The position numbers and the translations under genes are program-made. Positions 54,801 through 64,000 of a DNA stretch of 64,000 bases are shown piece after piece; the stretch's first letter is position 1; each line of letters begins with the position of its first letter. The DNA is taken from contig NC_066375.1 of assembly GCF_013377495.2 (NCBI RefSeq), forward strand, positions 5,574,001 to 5,638,000. The letters run 5' to 3'. Source of the stretch: Cygnus atratus. Taxonomy: Eukaryota > Chordata > Aves > Anseriformes > Anatidae. The notes below the pieces were generated by a model, which ran no database searches, was not told the origin of the DNA, and worked only from the letters and a program-made list of their open reading frames with translations.

Positions 54801-57417
54801 ACAGGAATACTGCAGAGTTGAGACTGGATTCAGTGGGCAACCACTTAAGTTACCTACTAAGCAGCTTCCAGTTCCAGTGTAAGGGAAGGCAGTGTCCCAG
54901 CTACCTTTAAACAAGGGTGATTTTGTTTCAACGATTATCAGAAAGGCTTTTGGTAGTTAGTATTATACACAAAACCCCCAGTCCATGACTAAGATCTCTG
55001 CGTACCTCCCTCCTCACTTTCCTATTGACTCATTAGCTTTCCTCACATAAGGAACTTCTGGATGTGAATGCAAACTTCATATTCTCCCCTACAAGAGCCT
55101 GAAATACTTTACTGAATGGAAAGCAGTAGGTTAAACATTTATTACCGACTGTTCCACTTGACATTAGCATATACAGCAAAAGAACATCATTGAAGTGCTC
55201 AGAACATTCTTGATAGGCAAGCATGTCTTTTCAGCTGAAATAACTCCCTCCAGCTGGAGTACTAACAGATTCAAAACAATTCCAGGAAAAGTATGTTAGA
55301 TTGAACATCAGTCACATCTGCTTTCCTAAGTATAAATTTCATGTAGGATGACCTGAATGCTCAGGAGACAAATGCACTGCAGTATTGTGGCATTCTGGGA
55401 ACATTTACACTGTTTACTCATTCCAAACTCATGAGCAAACATTTCCTGTATTTTTAATAGGAACACTTGGGTCTGCAAAATAACATGTCACAATGCTGTT
55501 CAGCACACTTACTGGACTTCAGAAACGCTTTTCAGACATAGGAAGAGGAAATATGCAGTGGTTAGGAGAACTAGAAATGAAAGCATCTAGTTGCACGGTT
55601 ACTGCTCTCTTCTGCACTTAGCCTGTGGTCAAAATAGTCTTATCTTGCAGCCATTTTAAATACCTTTCCTGTAACCTGTTAAAAGATGCCATCCCCATCA
55701 AAGGGTGCTATAGAACTTCATCTTAGTACATGGATTAGCAGCTAACAACAATGGGTACGGGGGGGGGGGACACAGGGCAAGAGGCATTTTCCAGGAAATA
55801 CTGCTTAAAGTAGGATAAGTCATCAACATCCCAGGTGCATGGGATAATGAGCAGTGCTGCACCCCTAAAATGTCTCAGAAAGCAATTAGATCATGCTAGT
55901 AAAAATAGTATTAAGTACTGTGCGTTAAAACAATTTTGCTCTCTCATAACAGAGTTGACTTTGAGAACCTTAAAGAAATCCCCATTCTTGTTTTGGACGT
56001 TAATGAAGATTTTAAGAATGATAAGATTAAACAGGAGTACCTAATTGATGAGGTAAGTAAAAATGTTTCCTTGCATTTTCTTCTGCAGTAATAGCTCTAA
56101 TTTACCAAATCTAAGTTCTTAAAATTCAACTACTAAACTGCAAATTTAGGAGTCATGCAGTAGTAGTTTAGGGCTAGTAGAGTCAGTCTCCATCACATGG
56201 GTGCAGGAGAGGCTTTTTCCTTTCCTCCACAAAACCATTTAACTCCACAACATTATCCTCAAGGTTGAAGCAGTTCACAGTAAAAACGGGTATTTTTCAA
56301 GAGGGGCAGTTGGGGGGGGGAAACAGTGCACAGTAGCTGCGCTGGAGTCAGACTGCTCTCTGCCAAGTCTGCACTGCCATGCGACTCATTAAATAGTTTA
56401 CACAATAATACTGTCCAATTCATGTCAGCCATGTTGTCTTAGAAAAATCCTAGTCAGCTTAGAGCTATTTATGCTCCTTCGCATTCTAAGGACCTAGGCT
56501 CTTCCTGGACACCTGACGAACACCGAGATCATACGTAGTTCTAAACGCATGAAGTGAAACTGGTAAGTGGGGAAGGACGGCCATTAGAGGAAACAGTGAT
56601 AGGTCATGAGACAAAATGGTGTTTGCCGATTCTGTGGGAAGACAAAACTTGTGGTGGTGAATTCCCCAAATAAATCCTTCTGTTGCGTGCCCACTCCACA
56701 GCAAGAAAGTAACATGAAATACCCGATTCTTGGTCAAGAATTTGGTATTATTAAGGAATTACTTCTACATCCAGTATCGTTCTCCCAAGTAATGTGGGTG
56801 GGGGCACGATGTTCAGTCAGGGTACTATGAGAGTATTTACTGTGAAGTTTTATTCTCGTGGAAGTGAGCAAACAGCAGCTCAGAGTTATGAGCTGCTACA
56901 CACAGGTACAATCTTCCCTTTAACTTCACTTCACTGAAAGGCCACCACTGTTGTTTCCACTAAAACCCCTTCACCCAGCATATCAGAAACCAGCTCTACT
57001 TTCAGCTTCGGGTGGGGGCTAAAGGGTACAGCACTATGCTGGAACTGTCTGGAAATTAAGCCGAGGATCTCATAGCAATTTCTTTCTAGAGAAAAGCTAC
57101 TTAGTAAAGGCAAATCCATTTTCTTTAACAAAATAGTATGCTGTAAAGCATTCCAAAAGCTACCTTTAAGTACTCCCCATCTTGCTAATAAATTATTTAG
57201 GTTACTTAATTCTACCTAGTAACAACTATACTGAAGTGCATTTCAGATCATGAATATATACAGGCAGAACAGTACTGGAGACTGTACAGTAACAAACCCT
57301 TTGTTCTTAGGAAAGGGAAAACCCTAACAGGGTTTTTGTTTTGTTGTTTCTTTTTAAAATGCATCAAATATAATACAGGCTTTGTTTTCACAGGTCAAAT
57401 CTTTCCTGACTTCTTAA
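51900..57417 (+). pseudogene. DCK2: Deoxycytidine kinase 2 / deoxyadenosine kinase-like, with three frame lesions
   Basis: A salvage kinase of the non-TK1 deoxynucleoside kinase family that transfers phosphate from an NTP to deoxynucleosides. Coding exons: 51900-51999, 52861-52976, 53365-53557, 53639-53787, 54416-54530, 55953-56052, 57394-57417, all with GT-AG borders. Visible: KKISIEGNIAAGKSTF (P-loop, about residues 26-41), EWEVIPEPIAKWCN, SQKNGGNLLQMLYDKP, FQTYACLSRVRAQL, IELDGIIYLRTTPQ, a LID-like RGREEEQG, EYLENLHYKHE and VLDVNEDF. Start MSTPAKRR aligns with human DCK MATPPKRS. Relative to the family one base is missing at 53518-53534, one is extra at 53712-53714 and one is missing at about 54504-54506. 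As given, the frame is scrambled from about residue 124 to 157, losing the ERS motif, and stops at TGA 54527-54529. With normal frame it would be 265 residues. Paralogue choice rests on synteny and divergence from DCK. Pseudogene versus local sequence error is unresolved. Confidence 0.8.
52340..52790. promoter_or_regulatory. CpG island in DCK2 intron 1
   Basis: A GC-rich block with a perfect NRF1 palindrome gcgcatgcgc (52490-52499) and a YY1-type aaaatggcggc (52572-52582). Open frames across it are compositional. It may be an alternative DCK2 promoter or part of the shared divergent promoter with HNRNPH1. Confidence 0.5.
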
Positions 57418-57661
57418 AGATGAAATTTGAGAGGAACATCAACTGCTCGATAATCAACAGTTAAGCCAGCGTTCTAAGACAATTTAAACTAGATGGTGAA
57501 TTATCCTATATAAAAACGAAGGTTTTTTTTTACGTATAAATCATGTAATTTTTTTTTTTTGCTTGTCTGGACTGTGTGGTTTGATGGAATTTATGGTATA
57601 GTTTAAAGGAACATGCATGGGATGTTTTGACAATGTATTTCGAGTATATTCTCTGCTGTTT

Positions 57662-57667
57662 AATAAA
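57662..57667 (+). terminator. DCK2: DCK2 polyadenylation signal
   Basis: AATAAA about 245 bp after the TAA at 57415-57417, in an AT-rich 3' UTR. The 3' end is expected near 57685. Confidence 0.8.
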
Positions 57668-57684
57668 GATTTTAAACTAACACG

Positions 57685-58382
57685 GGCTCATAACCGGCTT
57701 CAAGCACAGAGGAGTTAACCAGTTATCAGCGGCCGACAACCCAGTAAATATAGATAGCAGGCGCTGGGGCAGGGTTGTTTTGCAATAACTGGCATAGTTC
57801 ACCATTTTAAGACGAGACTGTTATGGCGTCCAGCAGCCTTACTTTCAAGTTCTGCTTTATCGAGCAGCCGCTTTCAACCCTTTTACCCTAACCAACGGGC
57901 GGCACTGCAGTCGCGAGCGTTACACCTGGAACAAACTGCAGTTTAACGACATTTTCTTTACGGACACCCCCTGGAACCAACGGAACCCCCTCCCCCCCCC
58001 AACCTCCCGCTTTTCCACGAACACGATCGCGGTCGGGATCCGCTGGGGGGGCACCTCCAAACCCCGATTCTCCCCCCCCAAATCCTCAATCCACCCCCGC
58101 CCCGGTGGCTGCTCCCCCTCCAACTCCGCCACGCGGCCGGTGGGGGGGGGGGAAGGAAGGGGGGGGTGGACGGAGAGCGGCGCGCGCACTCCGGGCCCGC
58201 CCGCGCCCTGCCGCCCCCCGCAGGCGCCAACGCGGGGGCGCCGCGGCCCCGGATCGGGCGGGCCCCGCCGCCCTTCCCCCACCGCACGGCCGCCCCTCCC
58301 CCTCCTCCACACCGCCTGCCTTCCCCTTCCCTTCCCTTCCCCTTCCTCCTCCTCTTCCTCCCCCCCCCCTCCCCCAGCTTAC
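57685..58382. other. Spacer between DCK2 end and upstream CpG island
   Basis: No exon is recognised. The distal part (57990-58380) is C- and G-rich with several poly(G)/poly(C) runs. On the HNRNPH1-extension model it is the start of the long first intron. Confidence 0.5.
58318..58376. repeat. Polypyrimidine tract
   Basis: About 55 bases that are almost entirely C and T on the plus strand (cccttcccttcccttcccc type, then C-runs), next to the donor at 58382. On the minus-strand transcript it would be a G/A-rich intron start. Confidence 0.75.
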
Positions 58383-58431
58383 CCAGCCCGGGGATCTCGC
58401 CCTCGGTCTCCTCAGTGTGACAGGGATCCAT
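58383..58431 (-). CDS. HNRNPH1: Predicted far-upstream first coding exon of HNRNPH1
   Basis: The minus strand has an ATG in fair context (gccgagATGG) opening MDPCHTEETEGEIPGL plus one base, then a consensus donor ctgg|gtaagc. Phase 1 matches the 60-nt exon at 51036 and the HNRNPH1 exon at 50065. The total extension would be 51 residues, giving a 495-residue protein. A CCAAT/CRE/TATA-like promoter lies just upstream. No other minus-strand exon that could accept it was found between here and HNRNPH1. The link is inferred and the peptide is not one I recognise. Confidence 0.55.
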
Positions 58432-58683
58432 CTCGGCCGCGCCTTCCCACTAAGGGCCGGGAGAAAAATAAAAAAATAAAAAAAAAATACGAGAGCCGCT
58501 CTGAGACCAAAAAAAAAAAAAAAAAATCAGCGGGCGCCGAGAAGCCGCTGCGGCGGTGTGGGACCGGGGCCTGCCGCCCTGTGCCGCTCCGCTCCCGCGG
58601 GGATGAGGCGCGATGCAGCCGCCGCCAGCCTGCCCGGGCCCGAACCGCCTGCTGGCTGCTCCTGCGCACCGCCGCGCACCGCC

Positions 58684-58767
58684 CTTAAATAGCCGCCGGC
58701 CGCGCTGCGCAGCGTCCTGACGTCACGCGCCGCGCGGGCCTGTCCCCCCCGCCGCCCGCCAGCCAAT
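58684..58767 (-). promoter_or_regulatory. Minus-strand core promoter: CCAAT, CRE, TATA-like
   Basis: Reading on the minus strand: an inverted CCAAT box (plus-strand ccaat at 58763-58767), a perfect palindromic CRE tgacgtca (58718-58725), then ctatttaagg (58683-58692). Transcription would start near 58655. That leaves a 5' UTR of about 220 nt before the ATG at 58431. The order and spacing fit a CREB-responsive promoter. Confidence 0.65.
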
Positions 58768-58799
58768 GGCGGCGTGACAAATGAAAGCAGCCAGTCAGG

Positions 58800-59250
58800 G
58801 CCGGCCGCCCTGCTGAGGGGGGGGGGGGACAAAATGGCGGACGGGGTGGGGGGGGGGGAGGCTGGTGAGGGGAGGGGGGCAGTCCTGTAATGGCCGCCGC
58901 GGTGGCGGCGGTGGGGGCTGCGGCCTCTGCGCGCTTCGCGCCCCGCCTCAAGGCGCTGAGGGGGGGCCCCACGGGCCCGCTCCGCCTCGTTGTCCGCACG
59001 AGCACAAAGATGGCGGCGGCTTTGTCCCTCGCACAAACACAAAACACCTCCCGTCCCGTCCCGAGTCCTCGCTCGCTCGCTGCGGGCGGCGCCCTCACAG
59101 CGCTGGGCTCCGCCTCCCGCCGCGCCAGGGGGGGAGACGGGGAGCGGGGAACCGGGGGCTGGCCGGCGTCTGGCTGGGTGGGGGAGGCACGGCGCCGGGA
59201 TGGCGTCGGCTTGGGCCCGGAAGGCCGGGGCCTGGTGTGAGGGAAGGCCG
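58800..59250 (+). promoter_or_regulatory. Divergent side of the CpG island with YY1-type sites
   Basis: A GC-rich block with aaaatggcgg (58831-58840) and aagatggcggc (59007-59017), typical of TATA-less bidirectional promoters. Several GC-rich open frames overlap on both strands, but none has recognisable protein content. A plus-strand transcript is possible and could end at the AATAAA at 59977. Confidence 0.5.
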
Positions 59251-59990
59251 TGAAAAGGCCGGTTTTTGGCGAGCCCTTGCGTGGAAATGCCAACGGTGGC
59301 GATGGGGACGGCACAGGCTGAAAGTCTGCCAAGGCCGAGCTGTCCGCGCCGTGCTTTCAGAGGGGCTATTCGGCTGTTTAGGTGTAAATGCAGGCAGGCT
59401 TATTTCTGGATCTCAAACCTGAGATCTCCATACACCCTGACAGAGAGATACAAATTCCACATGCCCTGACAGATACAAATGGGGGCTGTCTCACATGCCT
59501 CCAGACCGCTGCAGTCCATTTGCCCTACACCTAACCAGACCAATTCTTTCTGCGAAGTACTGTTACAAAGAATGCTTGGCTAAAACAACTTTGAGCTAAA
59601 TAGCTGCAAAGGAGCAGCATGATTGAACAAATAAGCGGTGACCTTAGCACTGTTGAGGTGTGGCATCTCTTCACAACTTTGCTTCTGACTGAGTGGTTAA
59701 TATAAAGTGAATCCCTTTGCTAATCCCTGTTGAATCATTTGCATTTCTGACTGAGTTAATAATTTTTGTCTTCCTTTAATGAATATTAATAACCATAGAG
59801 TGGGGTACACTTACTAAGTGTTATTCTATTGCTCTGGTCTTTTTAGTCTCCATTACTGCATTTGAATAATGAAGGAAAACTGGTTCTCTGTTGTTTACAC
59901 ATCGTGATCCACATGACTTCATAACTTTGAAGTGAGCAGTGCTGCCTGATTTCTTGCACTCTAATTTCCAGTGATAAATAAAGCTTTGTT
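58829..59990 (+). ncRNA. Possible divergent transcript of unknown coding status
   Basis: Speculative. A promoter-like island is followed on the same strand by AT-richer sequence and a canonical AATAAA at 59977-59982. No conserved open frame and no clear splice pair was found. If transcribed, it would probably be a short promoter-associated long non-coding RNA. Confidence 0.2.
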
Positions 59991-60958
59991 TGCCCAATAC
60001 TTTCTCAACCTTTTATTTATTGAAGTAGAACAGCATTCTGACTTAAGTTTTCTCCTTGGAGGTCTCCTAGGAAATGGAAGTTTTCCTGTGTTCACACTGG
60101 GCAGGAGTTCTGCCGCACACGTAGTCTTCCACTGTTAGAAACGTCATTTGACTTTCTTGTAACTACGTAATTGGTATTAAACACAGGCAAAATACTTGCC
60201 TGCCTTGGAAGCTGACGCATCCAACAGGATGTTGGATACAGCCACTTCTAGGAGAAGAATGCAACCGTGAACAGCAGAACATACAGACAGGCAAGCAAAG
60301 ACCTAAACAGTTATCAGAAGAGTTATAATTAGCCAATGTATATGTGGTGTTTGAAGGATGAAAACAATTACCAGTTCAAATGAAGTTATTCTTAACACCA
60401 GCAGCCCTTTTCCTGAGAGGCTATATCTGGTAAATGCTTTTGTAAGGCTAGTCCCGTAGTATGTGAGCTCTTTCAAAACATTAGGTAGGGGGCCAATATC
60501 TTGCTAGAAGCATCTGATGCAGGATTTTCTTAGATTTCTTGAAGCAAGGAAACAATTATGTATGTATTTTATGAATGCAAACTTCCAGGTCTTGCTTCCA
60601 CAATCTCTTCTAGGTCTCCATCATGATCTGTTTACCTAGGTGGAATTTTTTTGTTTGTTTGTTTTATGGTGCCAACTTGACACCTGCACCTTCTCCAACT
60701 ATAACAGCTAACTGTGGCACATTTGTCAGCATGTCTGCCTGCAACTCAAGCTTCAGCTTCGTGTAATTGTTTTCCACTAAGGTGGCTTTTGTTCTACTTC
60801 AGAATTTCACTGGCCTGTTCCTGCAAAGGCAGAAAGCATACCTGCAGCCCTGACTGCTGGGGAGAGGAGCTGTTCTCATTTTCCTGGTTAAGTTCCCAGA
60901 AGATAAATATAGCTGCATACAAATCAGCATGGGGAGGGCCATAATCCAAGCCAAGCTC
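59990..60958. other. Intergenic sequence, nothing supported
   Basis: No exon or RNA gene is recognised. Minus-strand AATAAA signals occur at 60012-60021 and could end a gene lying beyond the window, but no such exons are seen. Confidence 0.5.
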
Positions 60959-60959
60959 A

Positions 60960-60980
60960 GCATGCTGGGTTTTGTAGTCC
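60960..60980 (-). promoter_or_regulatory. ZNF143/THAP11-type (SBS) promoter motif
   Basis: catgctgggttttgtagtcc is the reverse complement of the well-known ACTACAA-type / CCCAGCATGC element bound by ZNF143 (Staf), with one or two changes in the centre. It normally sits within about 100 bp of a transcription start. The surrounding sequence is not a CpG island. Confidence 0.65.
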
Positions 60981-63900
60981 ATCTGGCAGAAAATGGGCAA
61001 AGAGGTGGCCTCTTGGGTAGAAAACTGGAGAACGATCTACACGAAAATCACACAGCCCCTATGCAACATCTCCAGTGAAGTTCAAGGAGAACGGAGTTTG
61101 CGACCCACACCAGGACTGTGTGAGCTCTGGTCCAACCTGCAGAGAGATGCAGAAGGCCTAGCAGACATGTTAAGTGTTAAACTAAACTGAAGGACCAAAG
61201 TAAAACTCTTTCTTGAAGCCTGCTACCTGCTCTGGACATTTCTGTTTGGTACTAGTCATAAATTGCTCTCTGTTGGCTTTCTTCAGTTGCTTTCCTGGGC
61301 AAGAGAGCGATGGAGAAACTCTACAGCTGTGGTTCATGGGGTTTATAGGCATCTAAGCACATGGAGACACTGCATTTCTAGAAGTGATGCAGATGCTAAT
61401 CTCTGACTAGGCTTTAGAGATAGTATTGCAAAGCAAAAAGTAATTGCCAATAGTTCTATTATGGATCAGCATCTGACATTTCAGGGGAAAAAAGAACAGT
61501 GATGAGAGTTTAAATACCTGCTCTGAAATGATGACAGAAGTCATTATCCATCATCCTGGTACAACTGCTCTATGCTCCATACCTTTCTTTCTTAGCTAGA
61601 TGTTTTCCGTTTCTTCTTCTGCTTCCATCATAAGCTTCATCCTTCACGTCTCAGCTTCAGCTGTCGGCTGTCGGCTACAGCTCAGCTGTCTAGATGTGTT
61701 CCTTACGTTTGCATATAAGCATGTATAATTCAGGATCTAACGGTTAATCTGCAAACCTGATTATCTCTCGACAAATACTGGTAGCAGCTGACTTGCCTTG
61801 TCACCTGAGGTCTGAAATGGGGAATGCATGGAAGTCGCATGCTATTAAAACTTAGTAGGTTTCTCTGTATTATGTGGCCTAATCAAGCCTTAGAATTCAA
61901 TTATAATTCAATTATTAATCTTTCTGTTGCTACCTATGGCAACCTCCAGCCGTGACAAATACAAGCTAAACAATGCTATTAAATATGCATGCTGTGTGTT
62001 ATACCATATTAGATAACACATTCGTGACCTGCTAATTCTGCCACTTCACAGCTTTGCTAATCCAGCCGCTTTTACTTTGGGCAAATTAAGAGGCTTTTTA
62101 GTTACACTTCACCTCTACTTTCTTCCTTTTCACCTTTTCTGTCCTTCCCTTGGAAATGGTGGTCGGTGGTCTACCACAGAGCTATCCCAGTTTTCCTCAT
62201 CTATTTTACTAAGAAGCCAAGCCTGTCTAAAAAACAATCTGAGAGGCTGAAGCAGATACCCACATCCCTCCTTCTCTCTGAGACCACTGCTGTACTTTTT
62301 GAATCTATCACCCTCCCCTTTATACTACCAGCTTATGCACAGCTTATGCTCAGTATCCTTTGTCACTGCAGGAATGGAAGAATTGCCTCTGCTCTGCTCC
62401 TTTTGTGATCACATCCACTCGTGGCTCAGTTGAGTGTTCACATCTGATGCTTTTCTGCTCAGGCCTGTACCACTCTACCTAAGGCAGTTGGCAGAATACT
62501 ACTCGCTTTCTGCTACCTTGCTGTGAATGCCCTTACAGCAGAAGGTGTCTTCTACCAGCACACCTTAGCTACCTGCGTGTTTTGCCTGCCTCTGAGTGAG
62601 GTGGGCATGAGTCAGCTCTGATCCCAAAGCCATCTGGCCATGCAGTGCTGCGTGAGCTAATAAGGCTGATCTCTGGGAAGGTTCCTTCTGGGCTCAGGCA
62701 GAACATTTGCAGCTCTTTGGCACTTCACCGTTGCGCCCTGCCAGGAGGGAGGTGGGCAAGTGTCCATTTGCATCCCTTGTAACAAGCCTGGCCTGCATTT
62801 CCTCATTCCCTCCCAGAAGGAGGATGAGCTGTAAAACTGTAAATACTTTACAGTGGGGGTGACTGAGTCTAGTCTTGGGAGAGAGAGCTGCATTATCTGT
62901 ATCAGGGCAGATAGCACGCTGCAGTTCCAGCATGCAGACAGTGCCTGAGCTCTTGTTATTCCCAGGACCATCAGGACCCACAAGGCCCCAGTACCCTGGC
63001 AGCTTACAAAGCAGGCAGGGCTGCTGGCTGCCATGACAGAGGGGCCATCAGAAACTCACTGCAGTTGATGAGCTCAGGCTGGACCTAGATCTAGCCACTC
63101 GTGGTCTTGAAATTGAGCCAGTTTTAGCCCAGGGGCAGTGACCACAGGAGCTCATCGTTTTCACACTTGCTGACGTGATGATCCCTGACTCCTACCCCTT
63201 GCAGGTAACCTTGCCCTAGCTGCTGGGGGTCACCCAGCTTTCTCCTGTCAAGTGGTGCAACGCCCAAGCCACGCAGCTGGTGCACAGGCCACACGTGCCG
63301 CTGGCACAGATCCTCTCCGATTCTCCCGGGAGCGTTCTGTGAGTCTTCCCAAGAGCTGACCCTACTTTCGCTCTTCTGACCTAACTTTTACTGTTAGTTT
63401 TAAACCCTGGAAATCCCTGGACACACAGTAGGACACAGTGTCAGTGGAGACTGAAATGGGTCATGCTGTTCCCTACACCTCTGCAGCAAACGTTCAAGTT
63501 TTCCTTCGGAGGGAGAGCGTTCACAAAAGGGTGCGTTAAGCCCCATCTAACTTGTGTATACTATGGCTCTGTCCTCACCAGGAGAAAGATGAATTCTCAG
63601 TGCTGCCTTACAAGTGGTAATTACAGGGATGTACAAAGCTGATGAAGACAAGGCAAATTTTAACCTTTACATGTGGATTTTCCTGGCCATGTACCACAGC
63701 TGTTGCATGCACGTACACCCCCCCAGTTTCCCTGAGCAAGGCAGTCCTTCCTCTGATCTTGCTGTTACACACCCAGCAGATATCTCTGCCTGTGTGTTTG
63801 CTCAGATCAGCAGGGTTCTGCTTCTTGCCTCCCAGAACCTGAGCGTTTTCTGCACTTTTGGCATTGATCGATACATAATTCAAAACGATTATTCTGCACA

Positions 63901-64000
63901 CAGGCAAACACCAAAATGCTGTTATGTTGATAGTGCAGCCTCTGCAGACTCAGCACATAAAATGGGTCACTACAGCGGTTATTCTTGTTGCACAACTCCA
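60981..64000. other. Right-hand intergenic region, no supported gene
   Basis: The region is moderately GC-rich from about 62,500 on. The longest open frames (62657-63034 minus, 125 codons) have no domain, splice borders or familiar motif. No repeat family was recognised. Confidence 0.5.

Noticed and set aside
57920..59422. Long open frames (up to 215 codons) across the 58-59 kb CpG island
   Set aside because: Proline/arginine/glycine-rich frames on both strands. Only the short 58431-58383 segment has promoter, start and donor support.
62657..63034. 125-codon minus-strand open frame
   Set aside because: No conserved features or splice signals, and an overlapping frame in the same strand is equally open.

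Overview
The window looks like nuclear DNA of a vertebrate, most likely a bird. All supported genes are split into short exons by GT-AG introns, CpG islands mark the gene starts, and polyadenylation signals mark the ends. Few interspersed repeats are visible. The gene order RUFY1 - HNRNPH1 fits the vertebrate block at human 5q35. The neighbouring second deoxycytidine kinase (DCK2, a deoxyadenosine-kinase-like paralogue that mammals lack) points to a sauropsid. The species call is inference.

Layout. About 1-25,900 is an AT-rich gene desert with no exon I can support. Its clearest structure is a ~98 bp imperfect inverted repeat at 21767-22190. RUFY1 (+, coding 26081-40759, 18 exons, 697 codons) is intact and has a second promoter and alternative first exon in a CpG island at 29.2-29.6 kb. 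HNRNPH1 (-, canonical coding 50021-42860, 11 exons, 444 codons) is intact and converges tail-to-tail with RUFY1, with about 0.9 kb between poly(A) signals. DCK2 (+, coding 51900-57417, 7 exons) lies upstream of canonical HNRNPH1 in the opposite orientation. As given, it carries three single-base indels relative to its family. About 57.9-59.3 kb is a strong CpG island, and 59.5-64.0 kb has no gene I can support apart from a ZNF143-type promoter motif.

Main observation. At 58.4-58.8 kb the minus strand holds a CCAAT box, a perfect CRE, a TATA-like box, an ATG, a 16-codon open exon and a GTAAGC donor. That exon, a 60-nt exon at 51036-50977 and the first recognised HNRNPH1 exon (acceptor at 50065) all join in the same phase. 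The simplest model is a far-upstream HNRNPH1 promoter giving a 51-residue N-terminal extension, with the whole DCK2 gene nested antisense in the first intron. A second NRF1/YY1-rich CpG island at 50.1-50.9 kb would drive the ordinary form.

The three genes do not form one pathway: RUFY1 acts in endosome recycling, HNRNPH1 in G-tract-dependent splicing and DCK2 in deoxynucleoside salvage. What links them here is promoter architecture and possible antisense overlap.
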